NCBI RefSeq assembly: GCF_042676085.1
Contig: NZ_JBHTKH010000013.1
Location: 30,632-94,631 of the forward strand
Reading direction: 5' to 3'
Source of the DNA: Terrabacter terrigena
Lineage (GTDB): Bacteria; Actinomycetota; Actinomycetes; Actinomycetales; Dermatophilaceae
Length of the DNA: 64,000 nt
Both the position numbers and the translations under genes were made by a program. Positions 34,361 through 42,910 of the stretch are shown piece after piece (the stretch's first letter is position 1; each line of letters starts with the position of its first letter). The notes under the pieces are model-generated. The model saw nothing but the letters and a program-made list of their open reading frames with translations. It did not search any database and was not told the DNA's origin.

Positions 34361-35728
34361 ATGATGTCCTCCCTCGACCTGCGCGGACGCACCCTCGACG
34401 TGCGCTTCCTGCGCCGGGCCCTGCCCCGAGCCGAGTTCGACGTCACGGCCGCCCTCGAGCAGGTGCGGCCGATCTGCGAGGACGTCGAGCATCGCGGAGC
34501 CGCGGCGCTGCGCGACCTCGGCGAGCGCTTCGACGGAGTGCGTCCCGGGCACCTGCGCGTGCCCCGCGCGGTGTTGCAGTCGGCCCTCGACCGCCTCGAG
34601 CCGGACCTCCGGGCGGCGCTCGAGGAGTCCGTCCGGCGCGCCCGCCTCGTGCATGCCGACCAGCGCCGCACCGACACCACGACCCACGTCGTGCCCGGCG
34701 GCACGGTGACCGAACGCTGGGTCCCCGTCGACCGGGTCGGGCTCTACGTGCCCGGCGGCCTCGCCGTCTACCCGAGCAGCGTCATCATGAATGTCGTCCC
34801 CGCGCAGCTCGCCGAGGTCGGATCGCTCGCTGTGGCGTCACCACCCCAGCGCGAGAACACCGGTGAGTTCGCCGGCTACCCGAACCCCACGATCCTCGCG
34901 GCGTGCGCGCTGCTCGGTGTCGACGAGGTGTACGCCGTCGGTGGCGCCCAGGCGGTCGCGATGTTCGCGCACGGCTTCGTCGACGACGACCCCGACTGGG
35001 GCACCGTCGACGGCGAGCAGGTCTCGTGCGACCCCGTGTCGCTCGTGACCGGACCCGGCAACATCTGGGTCGTCGCCGCTAAGCGGCTGCTCAAGGGACT
35101 CATCGGCATCGACGCCGAGGCCGGGCCGACCGAGATCGCCATCCTCGCCGACGACTCCGCCGACGCCGACCACGTGGCCGCCGACCTCGTCAGCCAGGCC
35201 GAGCACGACCCCTTGGCGGCCTCGGTCCTCGTCACCGACAGCGAGTCGCTCGCGGAGGAGACCGAGCGTGCGCTTGCACGGCGGGTGCCCGCGACGAAGC
35301 ACTCGGAGCGGGTCACCGAGGCTCTCGAGGGCACGCAGTCGCGCATCGTGCTCGTCGACGACCTCGACGCCGGTCTCGACGTCGTCAACGCGTACGCCGC
35401 CGAGCACCTCGAGATCCAGACCCGCGACGCCGGCGCCGTCGCCGCCCGCGTCCGCAACGCCGGTGCCGTCTTCGTCGGGCCCCACAGCCCGGTGAGCCTG
35501 GGCGACTACGCCGCCGGCTCCAACCACGTGCTGCCCACCGCCGGGTGCGCCTGCCACAGCAGCGGCCTGTCCGTGCAGTCGTTCCTGCGCGGCATCCACG
35601 TCGTCGACTACGACGAGGCCGCCCTTCGCGGTGTTGCGCGTCACGTCGTCACGCTCGCCCACGCCGAGGACCTCCCGGCCCACGGCGAGGCCGTCACCGC
35701 CCGCTTCGGCGACGAGGTCCCGCAGTGA
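34361..35728 (+). CDS. hisD: Histidinol dehydrogenase HisD
   Basis: HisD catalyses the last two steps of histidine synthesis, oxidising histidinol to histidine with NAD. It has 455 residues, normal length. The YVPGGLAVYPSSVIMNVVPA segment, GPGNIWVVAAKRLLKG, the EHLEIQ motif with active-site Glu-His, and the GDYAAGSNHVLPT block are all seen. The start is ATG 34361, immediately followed by a second ATG. The stop overlaps the GTG of hisC. Confidence 0.97.
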   Translation: MMSSLDLRGRTLDVRFLRRALPRAEFDVTAALEQVRPICEDVEHRGAAALRDLGERFDGVRPGHLRVPRAVLQSALDRLEPDLRAALEESVRRARLVHADQRRTDTTTHVVPGGTVTERWVPVDRVGLYVPGGLAVYPSSVIMNVVPAQLAEVGSLAVASPPQRENTGEFAGYPNPTILAACALLGVDEVYAVGGAQAVAMFAHGFVDDDPDWGTVDGEQVSCDPVSLVTGPGNIWVVAAKRLLKGLIGIDAEAGPTEIAILADDSADADHVAADLVSQAEHDPLAASVLVTDSESLAEETERALARRVPATKHSERVTEALEGTQSRIVLVDDLDAGLDVVNAYAAEHLEIQTRDAGAVAARVRNAGAVFVGPHSPVSLGDYAAGSNHVLPTAGCACHSSGLSVQSFLRGIHVVDYDEAALRGVARHVVTLAHAEDLPAHGEAVTARFGDEVPQ

Positions 35729-36900
35729 CCGACGACTCCGCCGCGGTGGGAGCCGCCCCGAGCGCAGCGCACGAGGTGCAGCGGCTGCTGCGCCCCGACC
35801 TGCGTGGCCGCACGCCGTACGGCGCCCCGCAGCTCGACGTCCCCGTGCGGCTCAACACCAACGAGAACTCCTACCCGGTGCCGCAGGTCGTCGTCGACGC
35901 GGTGCTCCGGGCGCTCTCCGGAGACATGGCGACCCTCAACCGCTACCCCGACCGCGAGTTCACCGAGCTGCGCAAGGCGCTGACGGCATACCTCGAGAAG
36001 CAGTCGGGTGTGGCGGTGACGCCCGAGCAGGTCTGGGCCGGCAACGGGTCGAACGAGGTGCTGTCGCACGTCGTGCAGGCCTTCGGGGGTCACGGCCGCG
36101 TCGCGCTCGGCTTCACCCCCAGCTACTCGATGCACCCCATCATCAGCGAGACCCTCGGCACCACGTGGGTCGACGGGCTGCGTTCTGCTGCAACCGGTCC
36201 CGACGCGTTCGACCTCACGCCGGAGTCGGCTGCGCGGCAGGCTCGCGAGCACGACCCATCGATCGTGTTCCTCTGCTCGCCGAACAACCCGACGGGCACG
36301 GCGCTTCCGTTCGAGGTGATCGGTGCGGTGCTCGACGCCGCGCCGAACGCCCTCGTCGTCGTCGACGAGGCCTACGCCGAGTTCGCCCGGCCCGGAACCC
36401 GATCCGCGCTGACACTCCTCGCCGACCACCCGCGTCTCGTCGTCACCCGCACCATGAGCAAGGCCTTCGCCTTCGCAGGTGGCCGGCTCGGCTACCTCGT
36501 CGCAGCGCCCGAGCTCGTCGACGCGCTTCGCCTCGTACGCCTGCCCTACCACCTGAGCAGCCCGACGCAGACGATCGCCCGGGTCGCGCTCGAGCACGCC
36601 GACGTCATGCTCGGCACCGTCGAGGTGATCAAGCACCAGCGCGACCGCATCGTCGAGCGGCTCGCCGAGCTCGGCGCCCGGCCGGTGGCCAGCGACAGCA
36701 ACTTCGTGCTCTTCGGCGGCCTGCGCGACGAGAAGGCCGCGTGGCAGGCACTGCTCGACGAGGGCGTGCTCGTGCGCGACATGGGGATCGCCGGCCACCT
36801 GCGCGTCACGGCGGGCGACCCGCACGAGACCACCGCGTTCCTCGAGGCCATGACCCGCCTCGCCCCCACCCACGTCGACCGCCAGGAGCCCACGGCATGA
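35725..36900 (+). CDS. hisC: Histidinol-phosphate aminotransferase HisC
   Basis: HisC is a fold-type I PLP aminotransferase that converts imidazole acetol phosphate to histidinol phosphate. It has 391 residues. VRLNTNENSYPVP is the N-terminal family signature; NPTGTALP and VVDEAYAEFA hold cofactor-binding residues; the PLP lysine is in TMSKAFAFAGGRLGY. The GTG start overlaps hisD by four bases and the stop overlaps hisB by four bases, so the genes are co-translated. Confidence 0.96.
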   Translation: MTDDSAAVGAAPSAAHEVQRLLRPDLRGRTPYGAPQLDVPVRLNTNENSYPVPQVVVDAVLRALSGDMATLNRYPDREFTELRKALTAYLEKQSGVAVTPEQVWAGNGSNEVLSHVVQAFGGHGRVALGFTPSYSMHPIISETLGTTWVDGLRSAATGPDAFDLTPESAARQAREHDPSIVFLCSPNNPTGTALPFEVIGAVLDAAPNALVVVDEAYAEFARPGTRSALTLLADHPRLVVTRTMSKAFAFAGGRLGYLVAAPELVDALRLVRLPYHLSSPTQTIARVALEHADVMLGTVEVIKHQRDRIVERLAELGARPVASDSNFVLFGGLRDEKAAWQALLDEGVLVRDMGIAGHLRVTAGDPHETTAFLEAMTRLAPTHVDRQEPTA

Positions 36901-37532
36901 GCACCTCGAGCCCCGTCAGCCGCACCAGCCGCACCAGCCGCACCGCGAAGATCACGCGCGCGACCTCCGAGTCGTCCGTCGAGCTCTGGCTCGACCTCGA
37001 CGGAACCGGACAGTCCGACGTCTCCACCGGCGTGCCGTTCTACGACCACATGCTCGCGTCGCTGAGCAAGCACTCGCTCATCGACCTCACGGTCAAGGCC
37101 ACCGGCGACATCGACGTCGACGTGCACCACACCGTCGAGGACACCGCCATCGTCCTCGGGCAGGCGCTGCGCGAGGCCCTCGGCGACAAGGCCGGCATCT
37201 CCCGCTTCGGCGACGCCACGGTCCCGCTCGACGAGGCGCTGTGCCACGCGGTGGTCGACGTCGCCGGCCGCCCCTACGTCGTCCACGAGGGCGAGCCAGA
37301 GGGCCAGCAGTACGCCCTCATCGGAGGCCACTTCACCGGGTCGATGACGCGCCACGTCCTCGAGTCGTTCGCCTACAACGCCGGCCTGTGCTTGCACGTG
37401 CGCGTGCTCGCCGGTCGCGACCCGCACCACATCGTCGAGGCCCAGTTCAAGGCGGTCGCGCGGGCGTTGCGCGCCGCGGTGGCTCCCGACGCTCGTGTCG
37501 TAGGCATCCCCAGCGCCAAGGGAGCGCTCTGA
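36897..37532 (+). CDS. hisB: Imidazoleglycerol-phosphate dehydratase HisB
   Basis: This single-domain enzyme of 211 residues lacks the phosphatase half found in enterobacterial HisB. The metal-binding motifs FYDHMLASLSKHS, DVHHTVEDTAI and the later ESFAYNAG and DPHHIVEAQFKA are all intact. The first 15 residues are a Ser/Thr/Arg stretch encoded partly by a short direct repeat (SRTSRTSRT). ATG 36897 overlaps hisC. Confidence 0.96.
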   Translation: MSTSSPVSRTSRTSRTAKITRATSESSVELWLDLDGTGQSDVSTGVPFYDHMLASLSKHSLIDLTVKATGDIDVDVHHTVEDTAIVLGQALREALGDKAGISRFGDATVPLDEALCHAVVDVAGRPYVVHEGEPEGQQYALIGGHFTGSMTRHVLESFAYNAGLCLHVRVLAGRDPHHIVEAQFKAVARALRAAVAPDARVVGIPSAKGAL

Positions 37533-37548
37533 CGATGGCAGGCTCCCG

Positions 37549-38187
37549 ATGACCTCCGACGTCGTCGTCCTCGACTACGGAAGCGGGAACGTCCGCTCGG
37601 CCGTGCGGGCGCTCGAGCGGGTCGGTGCCACGGTCACGCTGACGGCCGACCCCGTGCGAGCCCTCGAGTGCGACGGGTTGTTCGTGCCCGGTGTCGGCAA
37701 CTTCCACGCGTGCATGGCAGGTCTTGCCGCAGCGCACGGTCCACGCATCATCGGTCGGCGCATCAGCGGCGGCCGGGCCGTGCTCGGTGTCTGCGTTGGC
37801 ATGCAGGTCCTCTTCGAGGGGTCCACCGAGCCCTCCGCCAACCCCCTCGAGGGCCTGGGCGAGTGGCCGGGCACCGTCGAGCGTCTGCCGGCCGACGTCG
37901 TGCCGCACATGGGCTGGTCCGAGGTCGAGGCCGCCGAGGGGTCGAGACTGTTCGCCGGTGTCGAGCAGGAACGCTTCTACTTCGTGCACTCGTACGCCGT
38001 TCAGCAGTGGACCCTCGAGGCCACCGGCGCCTTCGTGCGGGTCGCACCCCGGGTCACGTGGGCGCGCCACGGTGCGAAATTCGTCGCCGCGGTCGAGAAT
38101 GGCCCCCTGAGCGCGACGCAGTTCCATCCCGAGAAGTCCGGCGACGCCGGGCTCCACCTGCTGGAGAACTGGGTCAGCGGCCTGTGA
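37549..38187 (+). CDS. hisH: Imidazole glycerol phosphate synthase glutaminase subunit HisH
   Basis: HisH supplies ammonia to HisF. It is a class I glutamine amidotransferase of 212 residues. The nucleophile Cys is in GVCVGMQ and the His-Glu pair is in QFHPEKSGD. LDYGSGNVRSA at the N-terminus is typical. The partner HisF is not encoded in this window. ATG 37549 follows hisB by 16 bases. Confidence 0.96.
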   Translation: MTSDVVVLDYGSGNVRSAVRALERVGATVTLTADPVRALECDGLFVPGVGNFHACMAGLAAAHGPRIIGRRISGGRAVLGVCVGMQVLFEGSTEPSANPLEGLGEWPGTVERLPADVVPHMGWSEVEAAEGSRLFAGVEQERFYFVHSYAVQQWTLEATGAFVRVAPRVTWARHGAKFVAAVENGPLSATQFHPEKSGDAGLHLLENWVSGL

Positions 38188-38200
38188 TCGGTTCCCGGAT

Positions 38201-38219
38201 CCCCTTGTGACGCAAGGGG
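38201..38219 (+). other. 7-bp hairpin between hisH and the small membrane gene
   Basis: CCCCTTG (38201-38207) pairs with CAAGGGG (38213-38219) around TGACG. It lies 13 bases after the hisH stop and just ahead of the ribosome site of the next gene. It could be a weak terminator or an mRNA-stability element. Confidence 0.5.
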
Positions 38220-38241
38220 GCCGGTTCGACGAGGAGGAGCC

Positions 38242-38661
38242 ATGGCGACGAGGAGGTCGACGAGCTCGTCGGCGCGCACGAAGCGGTCCACCACCGGAAG
38301 GACGACGAGCCGGCGCTCGGCCAGGCGCACACCGAGCTCCTCGACGCGCCGCCGCACGTCGTCGGGGTCGCTCTACCCCCGCAGGCGGGCCAGTCGCCCC
38401 GGCCTGCCGACGACGGTCGGGACGGCGATCGGCACCCTCGTCGTCACGACCCTGCTCGACCTGTCCTGGCCGATGCGACTGCTGCTCATCGGCGTCGTGC
38501 TCGTGCTGGGGCTGGCCTACGTGCTGTGGCGCCACCGCGCCGAGATCACGGCAGCTGCCGACGAGACGGAGTCACCAGGACCTGCGGCGGAGGCCCACCC
38601 GGCCCCGGGACCGGCGGCGCTCACCCCCGACGACCCGCCAGCCCCCACCCCGCCCGCCTGA
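38242..38661 (+). CDS. Small basic membrane protein of unknown function in the his cluster
   Basis: I do not recognise this 139-residue protein. It has an N-terminal part of about 55 residues made almost only of Arg, Ser and Thr, two hydrophobic segments (about 57-72 and 78-93), and an acidic Pro/Ala-rich tail. GAGGAGGA just before ATG 38242 is a strong ribosome site, and codon use matches its neighbours, so it is probably real. By charge, the N-terminus should be cytoplasmic. It sits between hisH and hisA, where membrane proteins of unknown role are found in related genomes. No function is proposed. Confidence 0.65.
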   Translation: MATRRSTSSSARTKRSTTGRTTSRRSARRTPSSSTRRRTSSGSLYPRRRASRPGLPTTVGTAIGTLVVTTLLDLSWPMRLLLIGVVLVLGLAYVLWRHRAEITAAADETESPGPAAEAHPAPGPAALTPDDPPAPTPPA

Positions 38662-38712
38662 TCGGGAGAACGCTCCGCCACCACGAGAACCCGACGGGGT
38701 GCTCTCCCGATC
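38660..38712 (+). other. Long inverted repeat between the small membrane gene and hisA
   Basis: GATCGGGAGA (38660-38669) and TCTCCCGATC (38703-38712) are exact reverse complements with 33 bases between. A second inverted repeat follows (CGGAAGGG 38715-38722 with CCCTTCCG 38762-38769). The 161-base gap may form a terminator or attenuator before hisA. Confidence 0.5.
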
Positions 38713-38822
38713 GGCGGAAGGGGTCGGCGCAGCGGCGCCCGCCTGACGGTCCGGTCGGCCGCCCTTCCGGGCCCCACGGCATACTCGGAGGTCGACGATC
38801 GACCCGAGGAGTGCGTGACCGA

Positions 38823-39575
38823 ATGACCACACCCACCGACCAGCCGCGGCTCGAGCTGCTGCCCGCCGTCGACATCGCGGACGGGCAGGCGGTGCAGCTC
38901 GTGCAGGGCGTCGCCGGCAGCGGCGGCCAGTTCGGCGACCCCTGGGAGGCCGCCCAGGCCTGGCAGGACGCCGGCGCCGAGTGGATCCACCTCGTCGACC
39001 TCGACGCGGCGTTCGGGCGCGGCACCAACCGCGAGCTGATCGCCTCGATCGTCGGCCGGCTCGACCTGCAGGTGGAGCTCTCCGGTGGCATCCGCGACAC
39101 CGACTCGCTCGAGGCGGCGCTCGCGACCGGCTGCCGACGGGTCAACATCGGCACGGCCGCGCTCGAGGACCCCGAGTGGACGGCCCGCATCATCGCCGAC
39201 CACGGCGACCGCGTGGCGATCGGTCTCGACGTGCGCGGCACGACGCTCGCTGCCCGGGGCTGGACCCGAGAGGGTGGCGACCTGTGGGAGACCCTCGAGC
39301 GGCTCGACCGCGAAGGCTGCGCCCGGTACGTCGTCACTGACGTCAACAAGGACGGCATGCTCCAGGGCCCCAACGTGGAGCTGCTCCGAGACGTGTGCGC
39401 CCGCACCGACCGTCCGGTCGTCGCCAGCGGCGGGGTCTCGACGCTCGACGACATCGCCGCCATCCGGACCCTCGTGGGCGAGGGCGTCGAGGGCGCCATC
39501 GTCGGGTCCGCGCTCTACCGGGGCGCGTTCACATTGCCCGAGGCGCTCGACGTCGCCGGGCGCCCGTCGGCATGA
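38823..39575 (+). CDS. priA: Phosphoribosyl isomerase HisA/PriA
   Basis: This TIM-barrel isomerase of 250 residues acts on ProFAR in histidine synthesis; actinobacterial members (PriA) often also perform the TrpF reaction. The phosphate-binding motifs are visible: VELSGGIRD in the first half and VVASGGVSTLDDI in the second. The catalytic Asp is near the N-terminus in LPAVDIADGQAVQLVQG and the second acid is in VTDVNKDGM. The start is ATG 38823 with GAGGAG about ten bases upstream. Whether it is bifunctional depends on the presence of a separate trpF elsewhere. Confidence 0.94.
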   Translation: MTTPTDQPRLELLPAVDIADGQAVQLVQGVAGSGGQFGDPWEAAQAWQDAGAEWIHLVDLDAAFGRGTNRELIASIVGRLDLQVELSGGIRDTDSLEAALATGCRRVNIGTAALEDPEWTARIIADHGDRVAIGLDVRGTTLAARGWTREGGDLWETLERLDREGCARYVVTDVNKDGMLQGPNVELLRDVCARTDRPVVASGGVSTLDDIAAIRTLVGEGVEGAIVGSALYRGAFTLPEALDVAGRPSA

Positions 39576-40372
39576 GCGGCTTCGCCGACGTCCCGTCCGG
39601 CTCGGGCCACGTCGACGGCCAGGGCCGGCCTGCCGACTCGGCCGGTCAGGCATGGGAGGGCAAGTCCATCCCGTCGCACGGGTTCTCGGGCGACGACGGC
39701 TCGGGTGACGCGGGGCTGCTCGCAGCACTGCAGGCCGCCATGACGACACCGGGTGACGACGCCGAGTCCCGCCTGATGGCGAGTGTCGCGGGCAGCAGGT
39801 GGCTGGTGCCCGTGGTCACGGTGGCAACGGAGGTCGACGAGTCCGGCGAGCACGCCGTCGACACCCGCAGCGACATGGCTGCGGTGACGCTGACGTCTCC
39901 TGACGGCTCGCGTGCCCTGCCGATGTTCACCTCGCTCGAGAGCCTGGCGGCGTGGGACCCGAGCGCCCGGCCCGTGCCCGTCCGGGCCGCTGCGGCCGCG
40001 CAGGCCGCCATCAGCGAGGAGTGCCACGTGCTCCTGGTCGACGTCGCCTCACCGCACGCCACGGTGCTGCGTCCCAGCATGCTGTGGGCGCTCGCGCAGG
40101 GACGCCCGTGGCAGCCCAGCCACCTCGACGGCCACGTGGCCGCGGCCGTGAGCCGTGCGGTGGCAGACGAGCCCCACGTGACGAGCCACCGCCTCGAGGG
40201 CGGCGAGCCTGCCGGTGCGGGAGTGCTGCGCGTCGTGCTGGTGCTGCGCCCCGGGCTCGAGGCCGACGACGTGAGCGCGATCGCCACCCGGATCGGCGAG
40301 CGCATAGCGACCGATGGCGAGACGCGTGCGAGGATCGATGCTCTGACCTTCGCGCTCGAGACGGCGCGCTGA
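39572..40372 (+). CDS. SseB-family protein
   Basis: This 266-residue protein contains an SseB N-terminal-type domain (AALQAAMTTPGDDAESRLMASV, then PMFTSLESLAAWDP). The molecular function is not established for the actinobacterial members. The first 45 residues are Gly/Ser-rich and probably flexible. The ATG overlaps the hisA stop by four bases. The hisA-sseB pairing is a conserved actinobacterial arrangement that is often followed by the infC operon; here about 7 kb separates them. Confidence 0.83.
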   Translation: MSGFADVPSGSGHVDGQGRPADSAGQAWEGKSIPSHGFSGDDGSGDAGLLAALQAAMTTPGDDAESRLMASVAGSRWLVPVVTVATEVDESGEHAVDTRSDMAAVTLTSPDGSRALPMFTSLESLAAWDPSARPVPVRAAAAAQAAISEECHVLLVDVASPHATVLRPSMLWALAQGRPWQPSHLDGHVAAAVSRAVADEPHVTSHRLEGGEPAGAGVLRVVLVLRPGLEADDVSAIATRIGERIATDGETRARIDALTFALETAR

Positions 40373-40398
40373 GCACACCACCAGTGGAGGTGCCGGAC

Positions 40399-41856
40399 GT
40401 GGACACCACACCCCAGGCGACGCGAGAACGCGACCCCGACGGTACGCCGACGCCTCCAGCACGCATCGCGACAGCTGAGGGCCTCGACGGTTCCCGGGCG
40501 ACCGCAGCTGAGCCGGGTCCACCCGAGACCGGCTCTGCCGCGGACGGTTCCTCGGGTCGCCCGGCCGGTCGGCGGCGGGGGAGCGGCGCCGGCGGCCCGC
40601 TCGGCTTCATCGTCGACCCCGCGCTCGAGGCCCAGCGACGGCGTGACCTGCGCCGGATGCGGCTCGTGGCCACCAGCCTGCTCGTGGTCGCGGCGATCGT
40701 CTACGTCCTCACGCGCGGCCACGACGACGGACTGCTCGGCTTCGTCAATGCCGGGGCCGAGGCGTCGATGGTGGGCGCCTGCGCCGACTGGTTCGCCGTC
40801 ACCGCGATCTTCCGACACCCTCTCGGCCTGCCGATCCCGCACACGGCGCTGATCCCGCGCAAGAAGGAGATGATCGGTCGCAGCCTCGAGGAGTTCGTCA
40901 GCGAGAACTTCATGCGCGAGGACATCATCCGCGAGCGGGTGCTCGACGCCGAGCCGACCCGGCGGGCGGCCGAGTGGGCGCTGACACCGGGGCACGCGAA
41001 GCGTCTCGTCGACGAGATCGCCACCGTCACCGTGCACGCGCTGCACCGCATCCCCGACGAGGACGTCCGGGCGGTCATCGAGCAGGCGGTCCTGCCCCGC
41101 CTGATCCAGGAGCCGGTGAGCTCGCTCGCGGGTGGCCTGCTCGACCAGGTCGTTCGCGACGAGGCCCACGTCGGTCTCGTCGACCTTGCGCTCGACGAGA
41201 TCCGCGTGTGGCTCGTCGACAACGAGGACCTCTTCGAGTCGCTCATCACGCAGCGGGCCCCGGCCTGGGTCCCGGACGCCATCAACGACATCGTCGCCCG
41301 CAAGGTCCACGTCGAGGCCCTCAAGTGGCTGGCCGACATCCGCAACGACCCACGCCACGACGTGCGCCAGGCGCTCGACAAGCTGCTCATCGATCTCGCC
41401 GACGACCTCCAGCACGACCCCGTCACGCAGGCCAAGGCGGAGCGGCTCAAGGAGCGGGTGCTCTCTCACCCGCAGGTGGCCGACACGGCGATGTCGCTGT
41501 GGGGCTCGTTGCGTGCGGTGGTCGTGGCCGCGCTCGAGGACGAAGGCGGCCCGGTCCGCGTGCGCGCCGTCCGCGAGGTCACCGCGCTGGCCGAGCGCCT
41601 GCTCGTCGACGAGGCCCTGCGTGACCGCATCGACGCCCGCATCTGCGACGCCACGATCTACGCGGTCGACCGTTACGGCACCGAGCTGACCCGCATCATC
41701 AGCGACACCGTCGAGCGTTGGGACGGCAAGGAGACCGCCGAGCGGGTCGAGCTGCAGGTCGGCCGCGACCTGCAGTTCATCCGGATCAACGGCACGCTCG
41801 TCGGTGGGCTCATCGGCATGGTCATCCACGCCATCTCGATCCTGCTGCCCTCCTGA
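40399..41856 (+). CDS. DUF445-domain membrane protein
   Basis: The protein has 485 residues from GTG 40399, chosen because GGAGG lies eight bases upstream; GTG 40384 and 40390 are alternatives in the same frame. A Pro/Thr/Gly-rich N-terminus of about 70 residues leads to a membrane span (LVATSLLVVAAIVYVLT). The DUF445 hallmark follows: NAGAEASMVGACADWFAVTAIFRHPLGLPIPHTALIPRKK. A long amphipathic helical region and a C-terminal hydrophobic end (GTLVGGLIGMVIHAISILL) complete it. Function is unknown. It may be anchored at both ends with the helical part cytoplasmic. Confidence 0.85.
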   Translation: MDTTPQATRERDPDGTPTPPARIATAEGLDGSRATAAEPGPPETGSAADGSSGRPAGRRRGSGAGGPLGFIVDPALEAQRRRDLRRMRLVATSLLVVAAIVYVLTRGHDDGLLGFVNAGAEASMVGACADWFAVTAIFRHPLGLPIPHTALIPRKKEMIGRSLEEFVSENFMREDIIRERVLDAEPTRRAAEWALTPGHAKRLVDEIATVTVHALHRIPDEDVRAVIEQAVLPRLIQEPVSSLAGGLLDQVVRDEAHVGLVDLALDEIRVWLVDNEDLFESLITQRAPAWVPDAINDIVARKVHVEALKWLADIRNDPRHDVRQALDKLLIDLADDLQHDPVTQAKAERLKERVLSHPQVADTAMSLWGSLRAVVVAALEDEGGPVRVRAVREVTALAERLLVDEALRDRIDARICDATIYAVDRYGTELTRIISDTVERWDGKETAERVELQVGRDLQFIRINGTLVGGLIGMVIHAISILLPS

Positions 41857-41896
41857 CCCGCCGTGCCGGGCCGGCGTCCGCGGGTTCCGCCCTGTG

Positions 41897-42358
41897 TCAG
41901 CCGCTCCGGCGGTCCAGGTGCTCGGTCACCGTGCGCAGCGTCTCGTGCAGCGCGAGCATCTGCTCACGTGACAGACCGCTTCGCGCTGCGATCTGCTGGG
42001 GCATGTCCTGAAGCGCAGCGAGTCGTGCCCGGCCGGCCGCGGTGACGGAGACGAGGACGCGTCGCTCGTCCTCGGGGTCCCGGGATCGGGCGACGAGGCC
42101 GGCGACCTCCATCCGCTTGAGCAGGGGGGAGAGGGTGCCCGAGTCGAGCCGCATGTGCTCGCCCAGGCTGCTCACGGTCATCGGTCCGTGCTCGCCGATG
42201 CCCATGAGGGCGATGTACTGCGGGTAGGAGAGTCCGTGCTCGGCGAGCAGCTCGCGGTAGACGGCGTCGAACGCTCGCACCGTCGTGTGCATGGCGTAGC
42301 AGATCTGCTGCTCGAGGCTGAGGGTGCCGGACACGGGGACCGGATTGGACGGGCTCAT
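41897..42358 (-). CDS. ohrR: MarR-family organic hydroperoxide regulator OhrR
   Basis: This 153-residue winged-helix regulator has the OhrR signature: Cys20 in QQICYAMHTTVRAF, followed by YRELLAEHGLSYPQYIAL. Cys20 is the only cysteine, so it would be a one-Cys OhrR whose oxidation needs a small thiol or overoxidation for derepression. The wing is RDPEDERRVLVSVT. It is divergent from ohr, with an A+T-rich palindrome in the 66-base gap between them. The arrangement is that of a repressor controlling both itself and ohr. Confidence 0.92.
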   Translation of the reverse strand: MSPSNPVPVSGTLSLEQQICYAMHTTVRAFDAVYRELLAEHGLSYPQYIALMGIGEHGPMTVSSLGEHMRLDSGTLSPLLKRMEVAGLVARSRDPEDERRVLVSVTAAGRARLAALQDMPQQIAARSGLSREQMLALHETLRTVTEHLDRRSG

Positions 42359-42372
42359 ACCCCAAGCGTACT

Positions 42373-42398
42373 ATCAAATTGCGCACAACTTAATTGAT
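42373..42398. promoter_or_regulatory. Probable OhrR operator in the ohrR-ohr gap
   Basis: An A+T-rich dyad with outer arms ATCAA (42373-42377) and TTGAT (42394-42398) and inner AATT elements stands out against the GC-rich background. It is centred between the two divergent genes. OhrR proteins bind similar A+T-rich palindromes; the exact contact bases are inferred. Confidence 0.6.
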
Positions 42399-42424
42399 GG
42401 CAATCATTCAACCCGAGGAGCTCC

Positions 42425-42853
42425 ATGTCCACCGCCACCCAGACCGCCCAGTACGTCGCGTCGGCCACCGCCTCCGGGCGCGAGGGCCGCGCCGTCACCA
42501 CCGACGGTCGTCTCGACGTCACCCTCGCGGCGCCGCGCGAGCTCGGCGGAAGCGGCGAGGGCACCAACCCCGAGCAGCTCTTCGCGGCCGGGTATGCCGC
42601 GTGCTTCGCGAGCGCCCTGGGTCTCGTCGCGCGCAAGCGACGCGTCGAGGACTTCGACGTCGCGGTCACCGCCGACGTGAGCCTCAGCGGCTCCTCCAGC
42701 ACCGGATACGGCCTCGGCGTCGTCCTGCACGTCGAGCTCCCCGAGGACATCGACGCCCAGCTCGGTCGCGAGCTCGTCGACGTCGCGCACCAGGTGTGCC
42801 CCTACTCGAACGCGACGCGCGGCAACATCCCCGTCGAGATCATCGTCGACTGA
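42425..42853 (+). CDS. ohr: Organic hydroperoxide resistance protein Ohr
   Basis: Ohr is a thiol peroxidase of the OsmC superfamily that reduces organic hydroperoxides using lipoylated protein as donor. It has 142 residues. Both reactive cysteines are present, Cys60 in AGYAACFASAL and Cys125 in QVCPYSNATRGN. The NPEQLFAAGYAACF block is the family signature. GAGGAG lies six bases upstream of ATG 42425. Confidence 0.95.
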   Translation: MSTATQTAQYVASATASGREGRAVTTDGRLDVTLAAPRELGGSGEGTNPEQLFAAGYAACFASALGLVARKRRVEDFDVAVTADVSLSGSSSTGYGLGVVLHVELPEDIDAQLGRELVDVAHQVCPYSNATRGNIPVEIIVD

Positions 42854-42910
42854 GCGCCCTCAACCCCAGAACCCCAGACAACCAGAGTTACTGCCGTACA
42901 AGGAGATCCG

